Shown in pieces: positions 23,819-32,087 of a stretch of DNA of 64,000 nucleotides (positions are counted from its first letter, which is position 1; each line of letters starts with the position of its first letter). Source of the DNA: CAZGCA01 sp964524145. Lineage in GTDB: Bacteria; Hydrogenedentota; CAZGCA01. The translations under genes and the position numbers were made by a program. The DNA lies in NCBI GenBank assembly GCA_964524145.1, contig CAZGCA010000007.1, forward strand, positions 1-64,000. Reading direction: 5' to 3'. The notes under the pieces are model-generated. The model made no database searches. It was not told the DNA's origin and saw only the letters and a list, made by a program, of their open reading frames with translations.

Positions 23819-25317
23819 GCGCGATTCCCCCGCGTGCGGCTAAAGGAATACGCTTCCCCTTCGCGCACGGTGCTGTACAAAGTCTCGAACGCCTTCAAGT
23901 ACTGGGTGTGTCCAAGCCGGAGTCTGTCCTCGTCGACCCGGTCGGAATGCTGCACCCGCTCTGCGTGCGCGCAAGACACTTGTGCGCCAAATGCATGCAA
24001 CGCGCCCCGCGTACCCATCCAGTCTTCATCCACAACGTGGAATACAGGAAGCGGCGCGAAGAGCACGGCGATGAGGTCTCTGAAGTGCGCGCCTTTGCTT
24101 GCCCCACCGCTCAGGACAAGGCTGTCTATAGCCCTACGTGTCTTCACTGCACCGAACACACGGCGCAATTCGTGGCACATACCGTTCGCGACCGCGCGAA
24201 GCAGGTCCGCCTTCGTCGTCGAAGGGCCTACACCGAGAAAGCTGCACGCACCCATAGATTCAGGGTTTAACGGGTTTGGCCAGTTTAGCCACGGCAGGGC
24301 CACAAGACCCTCGGCCGGCAGCAAAGATTCGGAAAAAATATCCGCTTGGTGTGCAAGCGCTTTCTTGTGGTTGGGGCTCACAAACTGCGACAGCGCCCAA
24401 TCCCAAGTCACGTTCCCCGTCAACAAGGGCTGCACTATCAAACGCCCGGGACCCTCCGGCGAAGGAATCACGATCTGGAATGCCGATCCCGCCCGCGCGT
24501 TTCTCGGCAATCGAAAATTGCCCACCCATGCCGTGCCCAGTGAACACTGTAGCGGCTTTTTCGACACCTGCGCCGTGGACAGAAATCCTGCTTCGTGATC
24601 CATGTACGGACCCGCGACGGGGATGCCTTCCGGAAGCCCCAGCCGTTTCGAGGCCGCGCCGGACAGCGGGCTCGTCTGATGGCCCCGCCGCAATGGGGCG
24701 AAGAAGGAGAGCGACACCCCACCCAGCGCCGCGGCATGCTCATCAAGGACGTCATGTTGCGCGTTGTAACACCCGATCTGGACGGCGTTTCCTGCGTCCT
24801 GGCGCCACACGCCGGTCAATTGAAAATAGAGCCACTCCCCGGCGCCGGCGAAAAGATTGTCAGAGTGCAGCAAGCCCGGCGACGTTCTACGCAGCCGTTG
24901 AATACGGGCGAGGCCGATGCCGGGATTGTCACGAAAAGAAAACGCCCGCCAGAATTCCGGGGGCCGGCTCGCGGACAACTTCAGGTATTCGGGCAAAGCC
25001 CGCAGATCGTTCCAGAGGGTCATGGGTGTCAGCGGGTTGCCCGTGTCGCGATCCGCGATGATCATACTGCCGCCTTGGGCTGCGAGCCCGATGCCACTGA
25101 CCTGCCGCAAATCAACGGCCCGCGTCGCTATTTCGCGCAGTGCGCTGCGGAGTGCCCGGGCAACAGAAGCTGGATTCTGCTCCCGGCGTCCGTCCTGCCC
25201 CACCTCGATCCGGAGACGCTTCGAAACGCCTTCCAACAGCTTCCCGCTGCGCGCGCGGAAAGCCGCCACCTTCAAGGCCGTCGTGCCTACATCTATGCCG
25301 ATTAACGTGCCTTTCAT
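23815..25317 (-). CDS. FGGY-family carbohydrate kinase
   Basis: A 500-aa ATP-dependent sugar kinase of the xylulokinase/ribulokinase/fuculokinase family. The N-terminal phosphate-1 motif G-I-D-V-G-T-T-A-L-K is followed by Q-G-G-S-M-I and L-W-N-D-L-R-A; the C-terminal domain has L-V-L-S-G-G-A-S-K-G-A, the adenosine-binding motif. The open frame extends to 25431, but ATG 25317 overlaps the stop of the oxidoreductase (ATGA) and gives the family N-terminus. With the isomerase it should make a ketose phosphate. The sugar specificity is not readable. Confidence 0.93.
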   Translation of the reverse strand: MKGTLIGIDVGTTALKVAAFRARSGKLLEGVSKRLRIEVGQDGRREQNPASVARALRSALREIATRAVDLRQVSGIGLAAQGGSMIIADRDTGNPLTPMTLWNDLRALPEYLKLSASRPPEFWRAFSFRDNPGIGLARIQRLRRTSPGLLHSDNLFAGAGEWLYFQLTGVWRQDAGNAVQIGCYNAQHDVLDEHAAALGGVSLSFFAPLRRGHQTSPLSGAASKRLGLPEGIPVAGPYMDHEAGFLSTAQVSKKPLQCSLGTAWVGNFRLPRNARAGSAFQIVIPSPEGPGRLIVQPLLTGNVTWDWALSQFVSPNHKKALAHQADIFSESLLPAEGLVALPWLNWPNPLNPESMGACSFLGVGPSTTKADLLRAVANGMCHELRRVFGAVKTRRAIDSLVLSGGASKGAHFRDLIAVLFAPLPVFHVVDEDWMGTRGALHAFGAQVSCAHAERVQHSDRVDEDRLRLGHTQYLKAFETLYSTVREGEAYSFSRTRGNRA

Positions 25318-26489
25318 GGTGCGCTCGGGCCGCCACGCGATTCGAGGCTCACAACCTGTTGGTCGCGGTGCGATTGCAGCGCGGCGGAGAAGACCACGTG
25401 CGCGCAGTGCATCTCCTCGGGCGTGGGACACGCCGCGGCGGCGTTCAATGGTGCGCCATGTACTAGCTCGTATATGTATGCCGCCATCATCTGCATGAAG
25501 GCATCTGGGGCGCCGAACTGAAAGATCCCGCCAGTGATGGTCGGGTAGCTGGTTTCGAATCCCATGTTGATCTGTTCCCAGCGTTGTTCGCCTCCGTTAT
25601 ACTCCAGCAATTCCAGCAGTGCAGGGTTCTTTAGTGAAAACCGTGCGCACCTTTTCGTGCCATGTATACTCAGATACCATGTGTTTCGCTCACCGGGCAT
25701 GATACGGGCGGCGCGAAACGTCCAGGGAAAGCGCTCTCCGGTGACGGGATCAGACACCTCGGAGAGCAACGTCGCATTGTCCCAGGTATCACACGGTGTC
25801 GGGCTGCCGTGACCGTCAGGCCGTTGCGGCACGATGTTGGAGCAGAGCGCGCGGACATTCTCGACGTTCCAGCCGAACCGCGCGGGCAGATAGGCCAGAT
25901 GCGCACCCAAGTCGCCAAGCACTCCGTATTCGCCGTTGTATTCCGACATGCGTTTCCAGTTGATCGGTTTCAAGGGGTCCAGGTCGCTGGAGTGCAGGAA
26001 GCCGCTGTCGACATCGATAATCCGTCCCAGAGCACCTTCCACAACCATCTGGAGCATACGCTGCACACCGGGGAAGAAGAGAAACTGGGAAGAACAGCGA
26101 ACCAGGGGCCCGGGGTGTTCCGCCATACAGTCAATAATGGCTTCATTGGCGGCTAGGTCAATCCCGAACGGTTTCTCGCCAAGGAGATGCGTTCCCGCCT
26201 CAATTGCGGCACAATACAGTTGCTGATGCAGATGGTGCGGAACTGCGCAGTACACGGCATCCACGTCGGAATTCTTAAGTAGCTCTCGGTAGTCGTCGGT
26301 AACCTGCGTAATGCTGGGGAAATGCTCCGTAAACCAGTCGATCCGGTTGGGGCTGAGGGTCCGGTTGCAGATGGCCACCACGTGCGGCCGCGCCTCGGTT
26401 TCCGTCAGATGGCACCATCGCGCGGCGGCGCTCGCGAACTCTCGCCCCATCATTCCGCAACCGATAATCCCGAACCGAATCACCTTCAT
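25314..26489 (-). CDS. Cytoplasmic Gfo/Idh/MocA oxidoreductase
   Basis: A 391-aa NAD(P)-dependent sugar or cyclitol dehydrogenase. N-terminus M-K-V-I-R-F-G-I-I-G-C-G-M-M-G with no export signal; E-K-P motif in L-L-G-E-K-P-F-G-I. The ORF opens at 26537, inside the regulator's end, but ATG 26489 gives the canonical N-terminus and leaves a 23-bp gap after the DeoR stop. Its stop overlaps the kinase start. In this operon it probably oxidises or epimerises the incoming sugar. Confidence 0.9.
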   Translation of the reverse strand: MKVIRFGIIGCGMMGREFASAAARWCHLTETEARPHVVAICNRTLSPNRIDWFTEHFPSITQVTDDYRELLKNSDVDAVYCAVPHHLHQQLYCAAIEAGTHLLGEKPFGIDLAANEAIIDCMAEHPGPLVRCSSQFLFFPGVQRMLQMVVEGALGRIIDVDSGFLHSSDLDPLKPINWKRMSEYNGEYGVLGDLGAHLAYLPARFGWNVENVRALCSNIVPQRPDGHGSPTPCDTWDNATLLSEVSDPVTGERFPWTFRAARIMPGERNTWYLSIHGTKRCARFSLKNPALLELLEYNGGEQRWEQINMGFETSYPTITGGIFQFGAPDAFMQMMAAYIYELVHGAPLNAAAACPTPEEMHCAHVVFSAALQSHRDQQVVSLESRGGPSAP

Positions 26490-26512
26490 TTTCCGGCAAC
26501 CGTTACGACAGT

Positions 26513-27298
26513 CTATGCTCCCTCGGGCTTCACGCACCGGACATCAGGAACCGCCCTTTTCAACCAACGAAGATCTGCCTTCGACAGGCCACGATCCGTG
26601 ACGACATGCTGAATGCTCTTCCAGTCCGCATACTTCACGAAGGAACTGCGGCCGAACTTGCTGCTGTCCACGACAAGCACCGTAGAGTCGGCAGAGGCTA
26701 TCATCGCTCGCGATACCTGCGCGACGCTCATATCCGCGGTGTAGAGGCCGCGATGGTCTACCGCATCTGCTCCAAGAATTGCCAGCGCGACCCGAAACTG
26801 GCGCAAGTTTTCCTCGGTAAGGGGCCCCGTCAGATCGGGACTGTTCTTTCTAACGTTGCCCCCGAGGAGGACCAGCTCGACGTTGTCGCGCATCTGCAGC
26901 ACGGAAGCGATCGCCAGCGAAGAGGTCAGCACCTTGATATCTTCCATTTGCTGAATGGCCCGGGCCACTTCAAGGCTGGTGGTGCCTGTATCGAGAATGA
27001 CTGTCATGCCCGGCTTGACGATCCCGTGCGAGACCTCGCGGGCGATCGCCTGCTTCTCCTCCAGGAACGTGCGGTTACGCTCGAGAAAAGCAAACTCCGC
27101 GACAGACCGTTTCGAATAGATCGCACCGCCGTGGGTGCGCGCCAGCTTGTTTCCCTGTTCCAACATATCGAGGTCGCGCCGGATCGTCATGGCGGACACA
27201 TCGAAACGATCAGCCAGATCCTCAACAAGTACCTCTCCTTCGATGGCTAGGAGATCCAGAATCTTAGCGCGCCGCAGGTTCGCTGTTCCTGTCTTCAT
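26513..27298 (-). CDS. DeoR-family transcriptional regulator
   Basis: A 261-aa repressor. The N-terminal helix-turn-helix L-R-R-A-K-I-L-D-L-L, V-E-D-L-A-D-R-F-D-V-S, M-T-I-R-R-D-L-D-M-L-E is classic DeoR; the C-terminal sugar-phosphate sensor has I-L-D-T-G-T-T-S-L-E-V-A, V-L-T-S-S-L-A-I-A and L-L-G-G-N-V-R-K. GAAAGGGC precedes the start. It sits second in the operon, 9 bp after the aminotransferase-like gene. The likely effector is the phosphosugar made by the kinase, and the box at 28933-28971 is a candidate target (inference). Confidence 0.93.
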   Translation of the reverse strand: MKTGTANLRRAKILDLLAIEGEVLVEDLADRFDVSAMTIRRDLDMLEQGNKLARTHGGAIYSKRSVAEFAFLERNRTFLEEKQAIAREVSHGIVKPGMTVILDTGTTSLEVARAIQQMEDIKVLTSSLAIASVLQMRDNVELVLLGGNVRKNSPDLTGPLTEENLRQFRVALAILGADAVDHRGLYTADMSVAQVSRAMIASADSTVLVVDSSKFGRSSFVKYADWKSIQHVVTDRGLSKADLRWLKRAVPDVRCVKPEGA

Positions 27299-27307
27299 AT
27301 GCCCTTT

Positions 27308-28906
27308 CTACGTTGCCGCATGCACCGCGGTCCCGCTCAGTTCACGTTCCATCTCGCGGAGGACACCCTCAAGGTTCTGCACCACAAAGTCTACCACTTC
27401 GTAACTGGCAATAAGGGGAAGCTTCGTCAGCAACGCCGGGGGAGCGTCGGGTTTATAGGTCTGCGCGCTTATATCAATCCCCATCCCTGTCAGATGGGTG
27501 ATCAGGCTCCTGGCTGTGTCCAGGTCGTGCAAGAATAGCGTTGACATGTGCCGCCACCCTTCCACGCGCGCGATCACACTGCTGAATTGTCCGGCCAGCT
27601 CTCTCAACCGTGCGGCATAGGCCTCGCCCACATTGCCCGTCACGTCGGCGTTTACCCTGGCCCAGCGCATCGTAATGAGATACGCCAGCGACGCGATTTC
27701 TTCCTGGCCATTGGTTACGAGCGCTCCAAACTGCGGCATCTCGTTATCCATGGAGGCGTTGAAAAGAATTCGCGAGGCGGGGTACTCCCCCCCTGGAAAC
27801 CCCTTTCCAAGGGTGACAAACATGGGCCGCAACCCATACTCACGAAAAAGGAATAGCTCCGGTCCCCAGGCGCAGGTCTGTATTTCATCCACCAACGTGG
27901 GCACGTCATGCGCATGGCAGAGCGCGTAGGAACGCTGGAGAAATTCGCGCGACAGCAATACGCCTCCATAATTCATCATGACGATCTCATGAAGAAAGCC
28001 CGCGATCTTGTGCCGCCCCTGGTCGCAGGCAAGAAAAGCCGATTCGAGGTCCGCCATATTGTTTGGCCGGACGGCCCGCACTTCGAATATCCCCGTCTCT
28101 TCCATTGCCTTCCGAAGCTCGGGCCACATGCCTCGCATGATTTGGGTCAGTGTAGTCGTACCGTGATAGTTGGCGTCGAGGCCGCCGTCGTGATCGCCGA
28201 TTACGAGAATCACTGGAATGCGTCCTGCATACTGCGGTGCTTTCTGCCCATGCCCCATGCGGTAGAACCGTGCAAGCATCATCTTCAGCGCCGCTTCCAC
28301 TGCGAGACTCCCCGTCTCCAGATTCAGTACCCGGTTCAGCACATCAGGCGACTTTGAATCCACCAACGATCGGAGTCCGGCGCGGTCGGAGGCGGGGATC
28401 CCATTCGCGGCACAGACAAGCTCCTCTTCCAACAGCCGCGTAATGTGTCCCCGGGTATTGTTGTGCGTAGCATTGGGAATGCCAAGCTGCCGAGCACGCG
28501 TCAGCAAGGCGTATCCAGGAAATCGATGACCCAGCGAGGCGTGATAGTGTTCACTCTTTGTGATCAAGTACAGACGTCCGTCTTCCCCGCAACGGTACCA
28601 CCCTAAGGCACTCAGAGGGGCCATCTCGCGTCTAGTCGCCGAGCGGAATGCCGTTGACGTGGCACCACCGGCGGAAGCGAAGGAAGCGCAGTCGACAACT
28701 TTGTTGCCCACCTGCGGAAGGAGTGTCAACAGACGCTCCTGAAAGGTCTGCGGGAAGAAATCTACGGGTTCACGCGCAAGCGCCTGCAGCGCCGCTGGCT
28801 CCTCGCCGCTCAGAAATGCCCGCGCCTCGCACACGGCATCCAAATAGTCCTCACCGCAGATATCGGCCAATGAGAGTGCAACCGGTACAAACTCAGTCCC
28901 ATTCAT
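27308..28906 (-). CDS. PLP-dependent aminotransferase-like protein (class III type)
   Basis: A 532-aa fold-type I PLP protein, long for class III (about 430). The cofactor region is clear: D-V-P-T-L-V-D-E-I-Q-T (Asp contacting the pyridine N), V-T-L-G-K-G-F-P-G-G-E-Y (Schiff-base Lys). The N-terminal half has E-T-G-S-L-A-V-E-A-A-L-K and G-D-H-D-G-G-L-D-A-N-Y-H-G-T-T, where other aminotransferases have the G-S-E/A-N and Y-H-G-R motifs. It opens the sugar operon under the conserved promoter box. Amination or other PLP chemistry on a keto- or amino-sugar is possible; the substrate is unknown. Confidence 0.82.
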   Translation of the reverse strand: MNGTEFVPVALSLADICGEDYLDAVCEARAFLSGEEPAALQALAREPVDFFPQTFQERLLTLLPQVGNKVVDCASFASAGGATSTAFRSATRREMAPLSALGWYRCGEDGRLYLITKSEHYHASLGHRFPGYALLTRARQLGIPNATHNNTRGHITRLLEEELVCAANGIPASDRAGLRSLVDSKSPDVLNRVLNLETGSLAVEAALKMMLARFYRMGHGQKAPQYAGRIPVILVIGDHDGGLDANYHGTTTLTQIMRGMWPELRKAMEETGIFEVRAVRPNNMADLESAFLACDQGRHKIAGFLHEIVMMNYGGVLLSREFLQRSYALCHAHDVPTLVDEIQTCAWGPELFLFREYGLRPMFVTLGKGFPGGEYPASRILFNASMDNEMPQFGALVTNGQEEIASLAYLITMRWARVNADVTGNVGEAYAARLRELAGQFSSVIARVEGWRHMSTLFLHDLDTARSLITHLTGMGIDISAQTYKPDAPPALLTKLPLIASYEVVDFVVQNLEGVLREMERELSGTAVHAAT

Positions 28907-28932
28907 TATGGGGATCTCCCGATCCGTCTGTG

Positions 28933-28994
28933 CTAGATGTTTGATTTTGTTAGCTTCTGCGTGTTATGATACACCAAGAAGCGACAAAAATCAA
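28933..28994 (-). promoter_or_regulatory. Conserved promoter and box, copy 1 (sugar operon)
   Basis: Minus strand: TTGATT (28994-28989), 17-bp spacer, TATCAT (28971-28966), then a box reading AACA, 2 nt, CAGAA, 3 nt, AACAAAA, 1 nt, CAAACAT to 28936. The fixed positions are identical at 33481-33537 and 41167-41223. The start codon of the PLP gene is about 50 bp downstream of the -10. The box covers the expected transcription start and early leader, the place for a repressor site. Confidence 0.8.
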
Positions 28995-29132
28995 GTAGCA
29001 GATGACGGGAACATTCTCGCATACGTGCACTGGGGTTGAATCATGTAGCCCGAAGGCGAGTTGTCATAAAGAGCTGGCACATGTGCCAATGAAGAACGTT
29101 GCCGCTTTGCCCACAAATGAAGGAGAGAGATC

Positions 29133-30341
29133 ATGAACCAGACTTCACGACGAACGTTCCTCGGAAACGTGGCAGCCACGACCGCGCTGTGTGGTCTGAC
29201 TTCCTGCGCAACCACTCGAGAGAAGGCCACTCAGAAGGTCATTCAGGGGTTCGACGAAACAGATACCGTGGTCCAGAAGGGCGCGATATGGAAACCCGTT
29301 TCCGACCGCAAGGTGCGCATGGGCATCGTTGGCTTTGGCTATTGCAAATTTGGCGCCGTCTTCGGATTTCAGGACCATCCTAACGTCGAGGTCGTCGCAG
29401 TGAGCGACCTGATTCCGGAGCGCTGCGCCGGCTTGGCAAAGGCATGCCGCTGCGAAAAGACGTATCCCTCGCTCGAGGAAATGGTGAAGGACGACTCGAT
29501 TGAAGCGATCTTTCTGGCAACGGATGCTCCCAGCCATGCCCGGCATTGTATGTTAGTGCTGGCTCATGGGAAGCACGTGGCTTGTGCCGTCCCGGCGGTC
29601 TTTGGATCTCTTGAAGATGCGGAGAAACTCTATGAGGCCGTGAAACGTTCCGGACTCCACTACATGATGTTCGAGACGTCGGCCTACCGAGGCGATTGCT
29701 ACGCGATGCGCACATTGTACAACGCCGGTAACCTGGGGAAGCTGGTATACTCCGAAGGCGAATACTACCATTACAGCCCCGAGATACCCCCCTCTTACAA
29801 GGGGTGGCGAAATGCACTGCCGCCTCTGTGGTATCCCACACATTCCACCGCCTACTATGTGTGCGTCACGGGCGGTCACTTCACCGAAGTCTCATGCATG
29901 GGCATGCCCAGCATCACGTCTTTTTTTCAGCCGGAGAACAACCCGTACAAGAATCCGTTCGCTACCGAAGTCGCTCTTTTGCGTACCAACGAGGGCGGCA
30001 TGGCGAGGATGACCGTGAGTTACGATACCCCAGGATTAGGCGGCGAAAGAGGGAGAGTGCGCGGCCAAAGAGGCTCCGTAACGGATATGACCTACCGTGG
30101 CATCGACGATATATCGGGCATCGAGATTGCCAAGCCGGCGCTGCCGCCCAACGTAAAACCAGGAGGGCATGGGGGCTCCCACGGCTACCTGACCGAAGAA
30201 TTCGTCACGGCGCTGCTACAAGACCGCACGCCGCTCGTAAACATTGCGTGGGCGTTGAACATGACCGTACCGGGCGTTGTCGCCCATCAGTCGGCACTGA
30301 AAGATGGCGAACTCTTAAAGGTTCCGCACTATACGTTCTGA
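29133..30341 (+). CDS. Tat-exported Gfo/Idh/MocA-like protein lacking EKP
   Basis: A 402-aa member of the Gfo/Idh/MocA fold. Tat leader S-R-R-T-F-L-G-N with a lipobox-like L-T-S-C, so possibly a lipoprotein. The Rossmann glycine motif is altered (G-I-V-G-F-G-Y-C-K-F-G), and where the family has E-K-P this protein has V-A-C-A-V-P-A-V, so the catalytic Lys is missing. The C-terminal domain has H-S-T-A-Y-Y-V-C-V-T-G-G-H-F-T-E-V. It may bind a sugar or nucleotide without redox catalysis, or use other residues. AAGGAG sets the start. First gene before the DUF2961 and DUF4185 genes on the same strand. Confidence 0.85.
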   Translation: MNQTSRRTFLGNVAATTALCGLTSCATTREKATQKVIQGFDETDTVVQKGAIWKPVSDRKVRMGIVGFGYCKFGAVFGFQDHPNVEVVAVSDLIPERCAGLAKACRCEKTYPSLEEMVKDDSIEAIFLATDAPSHARHCMLVLAHGKHVACAVPAVFGSLEDAEKLYEAVKRSGLHYMMFETSAYRGDCYAMRTLYNAGNLGKLVYSEGEYYHYSPEIPPSYKGWRNALPPLWYPTHSTAYYVCVTGGHFTEVSCMGMPSITSFFQPENNPYKNPFATEVALLRTNEGGMARMTVSYDTPGLGGERGRVRGQRGSVTDMTYRGIDDISGIEIAKPALPPNVKPGGHGGSHGYLTEEFVTALLQDRTPLVNIAWALNMTVPGVVAHQSALKDGELLKVPHYTF

Positions 30342-30409
30342 AACCATACGCCACGTTTGCGCTGAATCGTGTACTGCTCCTGGCGAACAAAACATCTGAG
30401 GAGAAGACG

Positions 30410-32002
30410 ATGACAGGAAGATCAGGCTCTCACGATTGGTTGGCACGGAATGAAGTCAAGGTCGAGATGGGTTGGCAATCTATGACCTGGACGGTTCTAA
30501 GAGTTCTGTGCGCTGTCGGGTTGGTGGGCGTCGCAGCATGCGCTCACACACCAGTCGTGCCAGATACCGGATTGCTCGACGGTCTGATCACGCCACAACG
30601 CTATCAAGCGCGCCGCGAGAGCAGTTCAGACGATGATCTCTACAAGAACGCTGACGCCCGTTCGATACGAAAAGGAGAGACCTTGGTTCTGGGCGAATTG
30701 GAAGGCCCGGGGATCATCACACACATCTGGACGACCGTCGGCTCGCAGGATCCGTTCCATGGTCGTTCGCTGGTCCTGCGCGCATATTGGGACGGTGCCA
30801 CTCGGCCCAGCGTCGAGGTTCCTTTGGGTGATTTTTTCGGAGTGGGTCATGGCGCGCTCGCCGATTTCACTTCCCTGCCCGTGGCTGTTTCTTCCCACGG
30901 TCGAGCACGCAATTGTTACTGGCGGATGCCCTTCCGCAAAAGCGCCAAGGTAACCGTCACCAACGAGTCCGAAACCTACAACACGGACGCGTTTTACTAC
31001 TATCTTGACTGGCAGAAGCACCCGTCCTTACCTGAGGACACGCCGTATTTCCACGCTCAATACCGACAGGCGATGCCCGCCACCGCCGGGGACTACGTGA
31101 TTCTCGAAACCAAGGGCCGCGGCCACTACGTCGGCACGGTTCAATCGGCACACCAGGTGGAGATGGGTTGGTTCGGCGAGGGGGATGACCGGTTCTACAT
31201 CGACGGGGAGACGTTTCCTTCGCTGCGGGGAACCGGTACGGAGGACTACTACGGCCATGCCTGGGGATTCCGCCCATTCTCGACGCCTTACCTCGGCGTG
31301 TCGCTTTGGGAGGGGTATTTCCCCGGCGATCGGGTCACGGCCTACCGCTGGCACGTGCGCGACCCCATTCCCTTCACCAAGTCATTGAAGGTGACCATCG
31401 AACACCGCGGCAGCGTATATACCGACACGGGGAAATTTATCGGCCCATTCTTCGAGCGGCCTGACCACGTCAGCTCGGTGGCGTTCTGGTACCAATCCCC
31501 CGCAGCGACCTTTTCCGAGCCCCTGCCGCAGGTTTCAGAGCGGATCGCGCCCTACCGCGTGCTGAGGGCCGCTTCCCTCGAAGTCCGGGCCACGCCGGAA
31601 ACCGGCCTCTCGAAAACCGGCCCCGCAGTGAGCTACACGCCGGGAAGAGGCGACGCGAAAATCGAGTTCGATTTCCGTATTTCGGACGCTGGCCGCTACC
31701 AGATCAATGCGTTCATCTATCACTCGGTTTTCGGCAGCGTGTATGAGGCCTTTCTCGATGACCAGTCCCTCGGGACACCACTCGACCTCTGTCTCAGCGG
31801 CCAGGATCCGCTCTGGGTCGGTTTCGATCTCCACGATCTGAAGCCCGGTACCCACACCCTCCGTTTTGAGGGCCGCGGGGAATCGCCCAAGAAACGGTCC
31901 AAAGCTCGTGCCGCCCATGCTTTCGGCATGACCCACCTCGTCCTGCTGCGGCTCGAGGATCTTGAAGGCTACCATGTTACTCTGGAAGAAGCCCGTAAGT
32001 GA
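30410..32002 (+). CDS. DUF2961 / GH172-like lipoprotein with C-terminal beta domain
   Basis: A 530-aa second DUF2961 protein. N-terminus has a long basic lead, a hydrophobic core and lipobox V-A-A-C, so it is probably membrane-anchored. Family blocks: G-I-I-T-H-I-W-T-T, A-Y-W-D-G-A-T-R-P-S-V-E-V-P-L-G-D-F-F, N-C-Y-W-R-M-P-F, T-P-Y-F-H-A-Q-Y, G-W-F-G-E-G-D-D, G-T-G-T-E-D-Y-Y; the two Glu residues are 21 apart. After about residue 390 comes an added beta-sandwich (Y-Q-I-N-A-F-I-Y-H, G-T-H-T-L-R-F-E-G-R-G) that may bind sugar. The open frame starts at 29804, but GAGGAG marks 30410. It precedes the DUF4185 gene by 85 bp. Confidence 0.88.
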   Translation: MTGRSGSHDWLARNEVKVEMGWQSMTWTVLRVLCAVGLVGVAACAHTPVVPDTGLLDGLITPQRYQARRESSSDDDLYKNADARSIRKGETLVLGELEGPGIITHIWTTVGSQDPFHGRSLVLRAYWDGATRPSVEVPLGDFFGVGHGALADFTSLPVAVSSHGRARNCYWRMPFRKSAKVTVTNESETYNTDAFYYYLDWQKHPSLPEDTPYFHAQYRQAMPATAGDYVILETKGRGHYVGTVQSAHQVEMGWFGEGDDRFYIDGETFPSLRGTGTEDYYGHAWGFRPFSTPYLGVSLWEGYFPGDRVTAYRWHVRDPIPFTKSLKVTIEHRGSVYTDTGKFIGPFFERPDHVSSVAFWYQSPAATFSEPLPQVSERIAPYRVLRAASLEVRATPETGLSKTGPAVSYTPGRGDAKIEFDFRISDAGRYQINAFIYHSVFGSVYEAFLDDQSLGTPLDLCLSGQDPLWVGFDLHDLKPGTHTLRFEGRGESPKKRSKARAAHAFGMTHLVLLRLEDLEGYHVTLEEARK

Positions 32003-32087
32003 GTGCACGTCAGGAGCGAGTCGGCTGATGACCGTGGGTCGGTTCATGGCGAACGACCGACTGAAGCAATTGATTTGAGGCGTAACC

